Assembly (NCBI GenBank): GCA_009617715.1
Contig: VTFK01000403.1
Coordinates: forward strand, 241,372 to 305,371
Reading direction: 5' to 3'
Source: Plectrocnemia conspersa
Taxonomy: Eukaryota > Arthropoda > Insecta > Trichoptera > Polycentropodidae
DNA: 64,000 bases
A program made the position numbers and the translations under genes. The notes under the pieces are model-generated. The model did not search any database and was not told the DNA's origin. It saw nothing but the letters and a program-made list of their open reading frames with translations. This document shows positions 1 to 12,566 of this stretch, piece by piece. How positions within the stretch are numbered: the first letter of the stretch is position 1; each line of letters begins with the position of its first letter.

Positions 1-775
1 GGATTGTATCGGTATACACATATGAACCCTATTGTTTTATTTTTTAAAATAGAATCGTTGGAATACAATTTATTGCATTTATGCATATCGTTTATTCAAT
101 GAGGCACTTTTTAAAGTTGCTAAGTGATCGAGTCCCATATTCTTACCGGTCGCTGCAGGATATCTTCGCTCGAGAAGCTATTGTGCTTTTCAACAAATTT
201 AGCAAGCTATTGTATATACCTTTTCAATTATAGCGATTATAAAACGCTTAAAATAAAACTAATAATTTTAAAACTGTAAAAATTTACTAAAAAATAAATC
301 ATGTTCTGGGTATAACGACTAATTAGTCATTTTTATATTATAAATTAAATAATAAAACATATCATGTAATAAAAACAGTTTTGCTGATGGTTTTTATGGC
401 TTATGTTTTGCTCAAATTACTTAAAAGTGAGAGTAACTTATGCAAAAAATCTATCGTTGTTTATTATGTCACTCTTTATATTATTTATATAGATAAATTA
501 CCAGACTCATTAGAAGTTTATCTTTACTGTTATGTGTTTATAAATAATTATGCTAATAACTGATCTATCGTTTGCTTACTATATCATAAATTAATTTGAT
601 ATATGTCTAACCTTGACACTGTAATAATCTACGTAGAATTTAATTGTTGTTCGGCTCCGTGGTTGTAAACAAATATTTATAATTGCTTTTAATGTTTATT
701 TAATCGTATATAAACTAATTATATAGAAAGGTATTTTTTAATTCAGATTTTTTTTAATAAATTATAACTAATTTT
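1..775. other. AT-rich DNA, no gene seen
   Basis: Low-complexity A/T-rich sequence. A 60-codon open frame at 381-563 lacks coding-like codon use and looks like chance. No repeat or RNA gene recognised. Confidence 0.6.
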
Positions 776-910
776 CCAATGCAACGTAACAGGCGTTAGC
801 TCAATGCGTTACAGTTCATTAAACATCCTTTAGTCAATAAATGCCACAATCTAGCTCAATTTTATTTTAATTATTCATCATCTTATTCCTTCGTTAGATT
901 AGGAAAACAT
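776..910 (-). repeat. SINE-like repeat, 3' part, minus strand
   Basis: Read on the minus strand, this shares a tail (TTTTCCTAATC followed by TGATGAATAATTAAAATAAA) with the repeat at 46.33-46.55 kb. Its other part (GTAACGCATTGAGC and a CTGTTACGTTGC-type motif) matches the repeats at 23.34-23.47 and 23.99-24.13 kb. The 46-kb copy has a tRNA-like B box, so I call the family SINE-like. This copy lacks a recognisable head. Family naming is an inference from these four copies. Confidence 0.5.
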
Positions 911-1029
911 TATAATACATAATTTTCGATTAACATTTGGTAAAGGATTTAAGTGTTAATTTAATATGTCAATGTCGCATTTTCCTCATTATTTATTAAA
1001 ATTGATCGATAACGACACGAAGTAGCAAG

Positions 1030-1340
1030 AGGTTAAGGTTTTAGTCCATTCATTCAAAATGCATCACGCTAAGCATTTCCCGATTTAGAGCGGCAGTGAT
1101 ATTTAGCATTTTGCAAACGGGATTTGTTCCGAAAACGGTCGTGCCTTATCGCCAGGTCAGGTCGAGTTCGTATCTGCAAAACAATTGCAAACAATGCACC
1201 GTTACGTCACGAAACAGCACTTGGAAAAGCCCCATTCATGCGCGCGAGGTGACCGTAAATCGCTACGGAATTGGGAATAAATCGCAGCCGCCTGCGTATG
1301 TCATATCCTACGCGGACATCTGTTAGAGTCGTTTGGGATT
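1030..1340. promoter_or_regulatory. CpG-rich island, possible regulatory element
   Basis: A sharply bounded GC- and CpG-rich stretch inside AT-rich DNA, containing a CRE-like TTACGTCACG and several CG dinucleotides. A 76-codon frame crosses it (1096-1326) but starts in AT-rich DNA and matches no family I know. The composition fits a conserved non-coding element or promoter better than an exon. There is no direct evidence of function. Confidence 0.3.
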
Positions 1341-3548
1341 CCTTTTAAATGTCAACATCATCAGATGTGAATTTGTATCTGCAGAAATTGCAATATATTC
1401 ATCGAAAGTATTCTGACCATAAATTCAGATTATGAGAAGCTTCTTTCGCACAAAGTCAAGTCTTCTAAGTAATCAGAAGATTAAGATCATGGATATTTAA
1501 TAATAATTAATATGTGTTAAATGGAAAGGAACATATTGTTTTATATGATTTAAAATTAAATATGAAATTTTTTGATATCATTTATAAAACTGTATCTGAA
1601 AAATATTTCTGCGATTCATATTCAGTGGCGTACGGTGGATATGTGAAATGAAAAAAAAATTAAAACAAATTTTATTCATATTTATGTATCAATTCTATTC
1701 TTCGTTCTTAAGACATTTCGTAAAATGTGCTCTTCTGTTTTAATTCCACATGGAGTCTTTTTTTCATTGAAATCGAACTTAGGCCACATTTTCTTGACCT
1801 TGCGTACTTCAATAACAAGTATTGATTCTTTTCAGAGCAGAAAATGAACGTTCTGCTGAAGCAGTACTAATTGGAAGATTTGATATTAGTTTGGCTATTT
1901 TATCAATTTCCTGAAAACGTGACTAAAGATTATTTATTCATATAAATTGTACAAGTTCATGAACAGGTTGCTCTGCAAATTCAGAGCACGAATATAGAAC
2001 AGTAAGCTCGTTTTTTAATTTTATATAATCAAATAATGTTCCATAGATTTTTTTATTTAATTGATAAATTCATTTAGAAAGTTTTTTTTATATTGCGCAT
2101 ATTTTTAAGCAGGTGAAAATATTTAAATTTGCACATCGGGATTTAATTTGATTGCATATACTATCAACTATTGTATTTAATAGTTGACTTTTCTTTAATA
2201 ACTAATTCATTTCTCTGGAGTCTGCTAATTTTTTTCTGATACATAAGAATCCCGTATTTTTTTGCAATTATTATCCTGTTCATATCTGAGTTGTTGCAAA
2301 ATGTCGGTAATTTATTTACAGCAATATAAAAAACTATATGGTTGTAATGAGTAATATAATTTACTGCTACAATTTTAATATTAAATATTTATTTAAATTG
2401 CTTTATCAATTGAAAACTAAGACTCTATTTAATGGTGATATAATTTTTGTTTTTAAATTCATATCATTAAGTCTTAACCTAATATGCCAATCAATCCATG
2501 ACATCTTAACAGAAAAATAATTTCTTGGTTTTCTGATCGAAGGTCAAAAATGATTATATAATGCAGTCATTGGACAACCATCGAACTTTGCTATGCAAGG
2601 TCACTTCCCATTTCCTGAGATGAATTTGTAAACATTTTTAAAACAAACATTAATTTTGCTGGTTTACAACAGTTTTAGTTATTCAAGGATTTCACTATGT
2701 ATAATACAACGAGTAATCAAAACTTAAGGAGCGACTATATTATAGTAACAACGCCTAAATTCCGAAATAAAAAAAAGCCTTTGTGTGTTCGATTCATTAG
2801 TAATTAATATTTTTTTAATCTACGTAATCATCTAAAAATAAAGATGACTGCAGTTGAAGCTAAAAACATTTAAAATCGTTTCATAAGTTCATTTAAGTCT
2901 TTGGCCCACCGCTTCTGGTTATTAAACACTTCCACTGTGGCTTATGTATATGTTATGTCGAACGCAAACACTGAGAATCCAACAGACCGTGTATATTGAT
3001 AGACATGTTTAAACTACGACCGTCAAAGAGAAAGACACGTTTTGAAATATTTGCGAACGTGCATGAAAAATCGTGAAAAAAGATTAACCAGATAAGCAAA
3101 TAAAAGTTTACTACTGTCGTTTTTATTTTTTCTAGCAAACCTGGAATAAATCCGCTTACCGCGTGCTCTCTTTGTGGTTTAACAAGTATAAGCTTTGAAT
3201 AGAATATTTCATTTCCTATAAAAGTATTTATTTTACACAACGTGCCTCCCTAAGAATTGGTTTACCGATTAAATATAATCATTCCATCATAGCAAAAGAG
3301 CACAGTATGTATTATATTTTAATATAATCATAACTGTAAAGCAATTTTGCGTCTTTTATACAATATCGTTAGTTGTGAGATATAATGAATTATGATATTT
3401 TACCTACCATTTAGTAGAAGTCGTTTACGATCATTAGTTTCTTTGAGGAATAAAGTTCGACTTCCGCGTAAAGCAACACATACTTAATGGTTTAACGGAG
3501 CATATTTGCACTAATTTTAATATGAAAAATAGTACGGGTTTTTTAATG
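1341..3548. other. AT-rich DNA, no gene seen
   Basis: Long A/T-rich stretch. Short frames at 2338-2520 (+) and 2953-3240 (-) have no recognisable domain. The stretch 2.93-3.24 kb is slightly less AT-rich and may be an old transposon remnant, but I cannot name it. Confidence 0.5.
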
Positions 3549-3608
3549 TTTGATATAGAATAAGCTTTCGACATAGTTTTGCATGACGGTTTGATTTATA
3601 AACTATAC
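3549..3608 (+). pseudogene. LINE reverse transcriptase fragment (Jockey-like)
   Basis: Twenty codons read FDIE*AFDIVLHDGLIYKLY. This matches the conserved palm block of Jockey-type non-LTR reverse transcriptases, usually of the form LDVEKAFDxVWHxGLIYKL, with one in-frame stop. The domain normally lies near the start of the palm and includes the first catalytic aspartate region. No further RT blocks are readable on either side, so this is a short decayed relic. Confidence 0.7.
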
Positions 3609-3992
3609 AAAAAAAAAAACTAACCGTAATAACTAAACCTCCTAGACATTAAGAGTGTCATTGATGCATTTATCATTATTTTCATACCGGCTAGTGCAGA
3701 CCGTACATGACAATAGATGGATCACAATAGCCATTTGAAACTTTCTGCGAGTATAATTATAATATAACAAATTAAATATACAGAGATCCAAAACAATTGT
3801 CAGATCTCTCATTTGTTCAAAATGTTCAACGGCCGTTTTAAACCTGTTCATATGATGTTTAATCTCTAGCAAAAAACAAGCTATTTTAATCACACTTTTA
3901 GCTCATCGTTATTATTCGTGACTGCTAAAAGTAAATAAGCACTATGGCTGGAAATGTGTATAAAATTTGCTACACAGCGCCCAAATCGACAA

Positions 3993-4133
3993 CTATATTT
4001 TGAGACTTGCTTCCGACAACACATCAATAATTTTCACTTGAGCAGCCGCTTCGCTCTTCACGGCAACCTTGATCCATCTCGACGTTTCAAAATTCAGATT
4101 CTTAGGACGCAGACGTAGCAAATACGCTAACAT
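3993..4133 (-). pseudogene. coding-like 46-codon fragment, unknown protein
   Basis: A minus-strand frame begins MLAYLLRLRPKNL, continues RWIKVAVKSEAAAQVK and ends IIDVLSEASLKI before TAG. Its codon use stands out: about half of third positions are G or C (AAG, GTG, CTG, TCG, GCG) in strongly AT-rich surroundings. A stop precedes the ATG closely, and ATTATGTTAG just upstream could be a weak acceptor. There is no good donor at the 3' end. It could be a terminal exon, a retro-inserted coding scrap or a transposon ORF piece. I do not recognise the family. Confidence 0.35.
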
Positions 4134-4230
4134 AATTATACATCCTTAAAACAATATAAGTTCAAAATGTTATTTTTTTTATTTTTCATAATGAATATAT
4201 CTCTGATTATTTATTATAGTAGGGTCATTA

Positions 4231-4407
4231 TCAGGCGCGTACGGTAAGATACATTCTCTTTCGTTCGCTCGCGTGTTAAGTGACGAGAGTGAGTGAGAGA
4301 TAAGGACGTGCGTTACATGCGTTCCGCACGCCCATTTCTTCTCACTCACTATCGTCACTTAGCACGCGAGCAAACGAATGGAAATGTATCTCCCAGTACG
4401 CGCCTGA
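4231..4407. mobile_element. Harbinger-like MITE, TTA target duplication
   Basis: A 177-bp element with terminal inverted repeats TCAGGCGCGTAC and GTACGCGCCTGA. Arms continue inward with similar sequence (AGATACATT, then CGCTCGCGTG/TAGCACGCGAG and TCACTCACT blocks), so most of it folds as a long hairpin. It is flanked on both sides by TTA, the 3-bp duplication typical of PIF/Harbinger elements. No transposase is present. Assignment rests on the TSD and TIR only. Confidence 0.65.
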
Positions 4408-4492
4408 TTATAATATGTATATTCATTACTGATATTTATTTTTTCAAATAGCTTTGAGTGTAAAAATAAGTACCATTTTTTTTTTTAAAATA

Positions 4493-4565
4493 CACTGATC
4501 CGCGGGATACAAAATTTTGAGTTTAGTGGTTCGTGAGGTCCAAAAGGTTGCAGGCCGCTGATCTA
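4493..4565. mobile_element. hAT terminal remnant
   Basis: The minus strand reads CAGCGGCCTGCAACCTTTTG and ends in GGATCAGTG, resembling hAT termini of the CAGNGGNNxNAACCTTTTxG type. Only a very short internally deleted piece remains. No clear 8-bp duplication was found. Confidence 0.4.
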
Positions 4566-7215
4566 TGTAAACATTAAAAAACAATATTAACATACTCTTT
4601 TTTTGTGAAATTCATTAAAGGATTGCGTATATATCTTAAATTTCTATGATTTCGAAAATTTATTTTTTACATACTACTGTATATGTATGTTTGAAAATGT
4701 GTAGAATAACTGTCCTTTACAAAGGCTTTTTTCGTAGAAATCTAGTGATTAAAAAAATATGCATTCCTTCTATGATCGACTTTTATAAAAAATGTCATCA
4801 TTGAAATCGGAGGTTTAATATTTTAATTTAATTTATACACCACAATTATTGTGTTTGTAGTTATTTGTTTTAATCAATCTATATATAAAAATAAACTCGC
4901 TATAATTATCTGATAAACGCCTCATTAAAATGTATATCATATATTGATCTACGCCAAATCTGGGTTTTATATTCGTACTATACAGTTTACAATTATTGCG
5001 CATATATGAATTATTCTATTTTCAATTTCAACGATTCGTTATGTACGTAATTGATATTGTTCGATTGAATTAGGTAAAATAATAAATACAACCCTTTTAT
5101 TAAATAGTATTGTCGGGAATTTTCGGAAATCGAGACTCTCCTGAAATTTGTACATATGCAAACTGTTTTTATCGTGCATTCATGAAAATTTGGGTTTCGT
5201 GTTTATTTCATTTTTAAATGATTATGCAAACAATTATACATGTATATGGTTTTTGTGTTCCAATTTTAAGGTGGCTGCAGAAACTGTTTCAGTAAAATAG
5301 TGCATTTTTTTTCATACATTTATAATTATCTTGTAAATATGTTCAAATGTTGCATTTTGTGCATCTTCAATAATATCGAATTAGTATTTTTAAAATTATC
5401 TGGTATCCACACTACTATTTCTACTAGATTCTTAAAAATTAAAAACACTTTTATATTACTTATTTACCTGTATGTATTGAAACTGTATTACTGGTTACTC
5501 CACCCCGAGCAAGCATTTAATATTTGATATTTATATATTATTATTAAAAAATACTTTATAATGCGTTTCTTTTTATGTTAAATATCAGTCTTTAGGTTGC
5601 GATGACTACAAATCTTTAAGACCTGAATTTTGCAATATTTTGACTACCGAGCAATTGATTCTCGTCTTTTATTTAATGCAGTTTTTTTGTTTATCAAAGC
5701 TTGTAACGGTCAGTATTTAAAAAAAATAGCAATACTATTAGTATGAAGATAGATAAAGAACGAACCAAACGAATGCCTTCTGGTTTAATATTTTACGCGG
5801 TATAAAAAATTTAATATTTAGCTTAAAATTGAAGTATTGTACAATCCGGTCTGTTTTTATGCATAGTATTTTTACGCGGTTTATATTTTAAGAAATATTT
5901 TTAATAAAAATAACTATTTTACGGTCAGAAATTCAGAGAATTTTGTCTGCCGAACACCTGAACAATTGTTGTATGTAATGAATAGTTCACTAATTGCTTT
6001 GTACTGGAAGTGGAAATATATATGAAGCAGAAAGCTTTATTAATTGTTGACAATGCACTATGTCGTCCATATTTGATTTTGAACCAGTTCGTAAATTATG
6101 CATAATTTAATTAAAAATTATTTTTATACGTGTGTCTAGTCTTTTTTATGCATTTTCTTGTGGAATGTATCTACTGCATAAAAAAAGAGCTATTATGAAT
6201 ATAAGATTATCAGAGATTTTTTCTATAATTAACATTAATTATTTTGTGTTTTTTTCATATTAGTTAGTCAATAAAAAAATTGTACTCTTTATTATTTGAT
6301 TCTGCAAATCACACGCGGGCTTATACATTTTTGGTTAGGTATAATTTTGGGTCAATTTATAAAAACGCTTGAAAGCATCTCAACCTTCTCTTGGTTAGTA
6401 TTGCCTATACTGTTTCTGGTTTTTAATGGTGAATGGAAAAATTGGTAATAAACAAACAATTTATATTTTTTAGAAAGATAACTCACTTTTTTTCATCCCT
6501 CTCAGAATATATATACATCAATGATATGTTTAATAATATTTAAAATAAATATAGTTCTAGAATAAAATGATTTTTAATATTAAATATACGTTAGATAAAG
6601 TAAATTCATAAAAAAATTAAGTACATAATCAATAAAATAGTAAAATATAGCCATATGTAAGAAATATGCTAAGTGTAAAGACAAAAAAAATATTTGGTAA
6701 TCACGAAGTGAATGTCTATTTTTAACCCTTTGAGCGGTATGGCATGTACGATTGTCAATCTTACACTGTTTTGAGGTACTCCAGATAGTTATATATTTAC
6801 ATATATATAACTGAATTATATTTATATAACATTTGATTTAATGTAAATAATTTTTATAGTAAATAATACAATAAATTAGAGAGTACGAAATAAATGAAAA
6901 TACCACAAAAAAAATATTAATTTTTTAAAAAAATATTGAGAACCTCTGAATTGTTGTAAAAATATCCACAAAAGCTGAAAAATACGTAATTTAAATTGAC
7001 GCAATTTATTATTAGAAAAGTATTAAAATAAATCAAAGCAGTAAATAATAAGAAATAATTAACAACAGAAATAATTATGGAAAAATATGTAAAATAAACT
7101 CATTCCCAAGTGTATATTAACAAATTAATAAATTTGTATAAACTCATAGGGTTATTGAAACCAAAAAAATACTTTTAAATTATATTTTTTTATTGATTTA
7201 AAATATAATTTTGTT
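4566..7215. other. AT-rich DNA, no gene seen
   Basis: Very A/T-rich. A 75-codon frame at 5300-5527 is AT-driven with no domain. A TTAA followed by CCCTTTGAGCGGTATGG near 6723 looks like one piggyBac-type end, but I found no matching partner. Confidence 0.5.
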
Positions 7216-7219
7216 TTAA

Positions 7220-7411
7220 CCACTTAAACGCCAGTGACTCACTTGCGAATTGATTATTTTATTTAAAACAGATCTATTTTTTAAAACAAATTAATCAATT
7301 ATTTATAGATTATTTTTTTAATTTGTAAAGATAATTGTAAACTAAGTATTTTATATTTATTTGAATAGAAGTAACAGGTGATTCACTAATTAGTCGCTGG
7401 CGTTTAAAAGG
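7220..7411. mobile_element. piggyBac-type MITE with TTAA duplication
   Basis: A 192-bp element bounded by TTAA on both sides (7216-7219 and 7412-7415). Its ends are inverted repeats: CCACTTAAACGCCAGTGACT on the left, and on the right the complement reading CCTTTTAAACGCCAGCGACT. TTAA duplication with CCY-starting ends is the hallmark of piggyBac elements. The interior is A/T-rich and non-coding, so it would depend on a transposase elsewhere. Confidence 0.75.
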
Positions 7412-7429
7412 TTAACGATATAACTCGCA

Positions 7430-8020
7430 CTTTTTAATCATTTTTTAATTCCATCAACATAAATTGTTGGACGCTTTGTCTTGAAATATTTTTTTGAAAT
7501 CGTCTGCATTTTAATTTTTTTATAAATCTAGGAAGTGTTGAATCGATCAAATTAAATATAAGTCGAAAGGAGCAATGTCTGGAGAATAAGGTGGATGAGA
7601 TAAAACCTTCCAATCAATTTCCTTGATTTTATCCAACCATATATTTTTTACTTTCTCGTGTAAACGATCCAGCTGATCAAAATATAAGCTTACTGTTATT
7701 GTTTAGTCAGGCTTAATAGTTTCGTATTGCACAATCCTTTTGCAATCTTATTATAGATACAGTGAGTCTGAGTTTCGAGGTAGGTGTTGCTATTTAACCT
7801 TTGGATATTCACTGTCTTTTACGACAATTATTGTCATTCAACGTCTATTCATCATATCATCTATAATTTCAAGTAGGATTTGCTTCCATTTCTGCAGCCA
7901 TGACATAATCGTCTATCTTTGTCGGTCTCCCACATCCAGTTCGAATTTTGTTGAACCATCTTTGATATTTACGGATATCTATAGTACTTCACAAGTATTT
8001 TTAGTGGTTGTATTTTCTAT
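7430..8020 (-). pseudogene. mariner transposase relic
   Basis: Read on the minus strand. The N-terminal helix-turn-helix part appears first (about 7.96-7.86 kb): WFNKIRTGCGRPTKIDD followed by an EANPT-like block, as in mariner DNA-binding domains. The catalytic-domain signature WKVLSHPPYSPDIAPFD follows near 7.62-7.56 kb, the motif preceding the third catalytic aspartate. Stops and frameshifts separate the blocks, and the span is about half of a normal transposase (roughly 345 residues), so it is internally deleted and dead. TIRs were not identified. Confidence 0.8.
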
Positions 8021-9344
8021 TTTTTTTTGGATATAGAAATTAATTGATAAAAATCAGTCTTAAAATTTTATTTAAATATCGTACATATCACCACCAGTGA
8101 TCCACAAAATACCGATTGAGGAACACTGATCTATATCATGTGTTTTTAAATAAAAGTAATTTAACTATGTAGTTATTTAGAAATAATAATATATGGCAGA
8201 TAGTTTGATTTTTTAACTGGATTTTACGTAGAAGTAAAAAGTTTAACCGCACAGTTTGTTTTACAATACTACTAATATTTATAAAAACAGATACAAAAAC
8301 AAAGAGGCGTTGATTCCATCACTTGTATGTGTGTTTTTTCTAGTGTTGCTTCTCAAACTACGTCACTGATATAACATAAAAACTGGATATAATTAAATAA
8401 ACTTTTAATTGGATGTTGATTCTTTTTACTCCCCTCGGCGGCGACAGAATCAAACAAAACGACCCAAAAGTAAATATCTCAAAATTAAATTTATTTACAT
8501 TAGATTTATTAATGAAACACCTGCCGAAAACGAAAGACAATCACCGGCTTTTATCTATTTGAGCTTAGTTAACTTTAACCGTTCGAAACGACGTTTTTAT
8601 GCGAAAGTTGCCTCTTTTACATTCTGATATCAATTTGTATGTAAATTATACGTATTTTGTGTGTTTTTGCGTTCGTATGATTCGAAGCCACGAAGCTCGG
8701 CAATTTCTTATAATATTATATAACCAAATTGCTCGGCAAAAGATTATTTACCTATCGATTGTTACCCGGTATTTTGATGAGGCGGAATCTAGTAACGAAT
8801 TTTCTTTTTAACCAAATGCTCCGTGTGACGGTTACATGCTATTATGTCGTTTCGTATATTTGCTTCTAATTAAAAGCATGAAATATATTGATAAATATGT
8901 CGCATTTCATATCAAAGCTATATTGAATAAATACGCTTTTGTATAATTTTAAATTCGATTGGGTTTTATATCGATTATAATTTACTTTTTTTACGCTAAA
9001 ATCTCTATAGTCATATTAATGAGGTTTTATTTTCAACTTGATATTGTTTATAACCGATTTATGGATATTATAATATGGCAATCACTCTCGAGTATTTGTT
9101 GATGAAACACCTTTTTTCTTTGATTTTAATTTTTTATTATAAATCCGAGCATCACTACTTACCATATTTCGTCAATGCGAATACAATATCCTTATAGTCA
9201 TAGCCGCAAGGAACAAGAATAAGGACGCAATCGCGACTCTATGGCAGACATAAATAGTAAATTATTAATTAGACGCTATGCCGAGAATGCAATGAATTGT
9301 ATACTAATTCACTTAGCGAAAAAGATATAATAGTACTTTCTCTG
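8021..9344. other. AT-rich DNA with a short hAT-like scar
   Basis: No gene recognised. At about 8095-8128 a CAGTGATCCAC...AACACTG segment resembles fused hAT ends (CAGTGnTCC type). Overlapping open frames on both strands at 8.36-8.81 kb lack domains and consistent codon bias, so I left them out. Confidence 0.4.
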
Positions 9345-9475
9345 TTAAAGATATCTCATAAATTTTCTTCGAATTCTCTTCAACAACAAGGAGTACATCG
9401 CTTCACTTGGATTCCAGACAATAAAGCCATACTCGAGAACGCTACGAGCTAGCGTATCATACAAAATGCTTTGAA
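9345..9475 (-). pseudogene. LINE reverse transcriptase C-terminal fragment
   Basis: On the minus strand the frame reads LYDTLARSVLEYGFIVWNPS followed by LLLKRIRRKFMRYL. This matches the block after the RT thumb in Jockey/CR1-like LINEs, usually YxxLVRSxLEYxxxVWxP...ERVQRKFLRYL. Only about 40 codons are recognisable. Flanking sequence is too decayed to extend it. Confidence 0.8.
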
Positions 9476-10664
9476 ACTTTATTTTTGTTAAACCTTTCGT
9501 TGCACATTACAACACGATTAAAAAATGCATCGTTTTTTAGCGTAAAAAAAGCGCAAAACAAACTTCATAGCAGTTATTCAGTTCGATCGACACCCATTCT
9601 AATTTTCCTAGCTTTCCAAGCCTTTAAATTATGTGCATGATTCTAATCTAACTAAACACCTTCAATTGATCGTTGTCAAATCGTTTTTAATCTATGCTGT
9701 GAATTAATTTAGAATAATAAGTCTTAAATTAGAAGTAATTATCTCAGTTGACGTGACGAATCGACTTTAATAAAAATATTAAGCTTTAACTCGATAACTT
9801 GTACAAATAGAGATGTTTTATCTGCAAAATCAAATACTCCGTAAAGGTTTGTCAACTTTGATTAATTTATAAATATCTTCGCCAATTTTAAAAATAGACT
9901 TGAGTAATACATATTTCAATAATTATTTATTAGTTGCTCCTCAGATGTGCTTTAAAAAATACAAAAAAAATGATTATTACTAAATAAAATAAAGACACAA
10001 TAATAATTTTGTGTGACGCTTTTATGAAAATATCCAATATATAGCAGTAAAAAGAGCGATATGTTATTGAATGTATGATATAAGCATTCACGTGTATTAT
10101 TTATTCAATATGTTATTAAGCATAAAAATTGACACACATTTCAACAAATATATATATCGTTATACTATCGATTTATTTTAAGAAATCAACATGAATACTT
10201 TGATGAATGTTGATGTCCATTACACTTAATATAGATTTGTAGTATTAAATAGTAGCATAATTCATAAGCTATAAATGTACATCTCTAAATACAATAATAG
10301 TTTTGATAGTTTGATTACCAATGGTAATGTAGTGACTAAGGTATTGCATGTATACATTTAATTTATTTATTACAAATAATGACTAAAAATGATCTACTAC
10401 TCTAAACTATATTTTAAAATAACACTTATCAAAACATTTTTTATATCAAACGTATGAACTAACATAAAAGGTAATCAGTACTCATATATTTACCGATCAA
10501 AAATAAATATTGCGGAAAAAATAATTTCATACAAGTATGCTTTTATTATACATTAAGGTGAGATGAGCTAATAACAGAAATATTTATAAATAGTTGTATG
10601 CTTTAAAAATGTATTTTTTAAAGTCATATCGAAAATTGGGTGATCAGACGGTCATTTCAGTCGA

Positions 10665-10700
10665 TTCAGCGTAGCTCCGCTAGGTGCGAGCATAGCTGAA
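10665..10700 (+). other. 36-nt conserved hairpin, copy 1
   Basis: Stem 1 TTCAGC/GCTGAA, a 3x3 internal loop GTA/ATA, stem 2 GCTCcGC/GCGAGC with one bulged C, and loop TAGGT. Further copies lie at 33875-33910 and 39778-39813. In the second copy stem 1 is TTCGGC/GCCGAA, a compensatory change on both sides. It could be a structured RNA element or a DNA cruciform. Confidence 0.5.
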
Positions 10701-12566
10701 TTCTTCCTACAAAATACAAAAAATAGTTATAGTAATAAAATTGTACTTAAAAGGTGGTTTATACCCAGATCCCTTTAATCAATGAATTCAAGTTTTACAG
10801 ATATTTTTAGCATTATTATAGCACAATAATCGTGCCATTCAAACAATGTGTTTTTAATGAATAAATTGTTTCTTTATTTGTACGTATTATTTATTTATTA
10901 TATTATTATGATTTAATTTATATTAATTTATACGTAGCGAAAATTTGTATATTAGTCACAACGATATTCACATTTCCATTAAAAATAAAAAAATATTTCT
11001 AATTCATATTTTATAAAAATCAAGTGAAAGATAATAATATAATTACAAATTATTTCAATAATTGAAACAGATTTAAACAAAAAATATTTACCGTTATTTC
11101 GATTCATAACGTATTCCAATAAAATAACACCAATACTTTTATGAATATTGACGTAAATTATACTTAATATAGATTTGTACTAAACAATAGTAACTTATTT
11201 TATAAAATATGTACTTTTTTAAATGTCGATTGTTTCTATGTTTACCAGCTGTAATGTATTGATCATGGATTCTGTATCGAAGCAACCTGAGAATATTATG
11301 TTTTTCGTTGTCTTGGTTCCTAAACAAAAAAAAAGAATGTTAGACTTGAGCATTTTTTTAACGTATACATTTAATTTCTTCACAACAAATAATTAATTAA
11401 ACACTTCTACTCGACGAATTTTTACAATAAAAGTAAGCGGTATATTATATTTATAAATATATATTTACAAAATCTTTCTCTTTTTATATAAAACGTATGA
11501 TTAAAGCTACAACATGCAAAATAATCAGTATTCAGATATTTATCGATCAAAAATAAATATTGTGGAAAAAATAATTTCATTGGCTTAATTACAAAAGTGA
11601 TTAGAATTCAATAATAATACTTACGATATAAATTTGATATATATATTTTAAATAATATACCATCAAACGATTTTTTGCATGAAATGATGTTTAATTTCTT
11701 ACAGTATTTATGTTCGAGAAATGACTAAATAACGTGATACTTTTGAAAAAATACCTTTACGTGATCTCTAATTCATTCTTCATTTATTTTGGTCTTGATC
11801 GTATAGTCTTGTGTGAACTGCATATTCAGAGCTTTGAACGAATTTTAAACTAAAGGTTATTATTACTCTTGTTCAAGCTTATAATTGATAAAAATTTATT
11901 CAAACTTTAAAAACATTTCAGAAACACACGCACAAATAATTAGCCCAATACTGCACAAAAAAATATCATGGTCAAATTGAACCGGATTGAGATAATACTT
12001 AAAAATCGACCAAATACACATCAATACAAAAACTGAAAACCCTGGAAATGTTTGATAATAAAATAGTGACAAAAATAAGTCAAACTAGTTATATTAATAT
12101 AAATCACTTTCTAGAATTGCTGCCTAACTAGCTACTGAAAATGGTATTTCGATTAAAGTGATCATATATATACTATATATAGTATTTAAATCGGAATGAA
12201 ATGGATTTACATCTCTTAATACTCAATCAGACACTATGGACTTAGACTTAAAAGATTATTAACAAAATAAATAGTCGTAAAGAAACAGGTGCTTGTTTAA
12301 AATTAACTTTGGAATAATATGCGAGTTTAAAAGATAAATGTTATTTTAATGTTATCGTAAGCGTTAAAAACAATACTATTCATTCAGATCTATTTTACAT
12401 AACAAGAAGATGTGATTCCTCTGAATTTAAAAAAATTGTGATAAACTACAAATAATTTGAAATTGTTTTTCGAACCGACATGGTGGCAAAAACTGATGGA
12501 GTCAGTGTAATGAGGTACATTTAAAATTTAACTTTGCCTAAATAATAAATAAACATTTTATGCTGA

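Noticed and set aside
6720..6760. Solo piggyBac-like end TTAACCCTTTGAGCGG
   Set aside because: No matching inverted end followed by TTAA was found within the next kilobases; may be chance.
11139..11327. 62-codon minus frame also present at 40254-40442
   Set aside because: Its conservation is explained by the recent S0/S2 duplication of the whole region, not by selection on the frame. Codon use is AT-driven.
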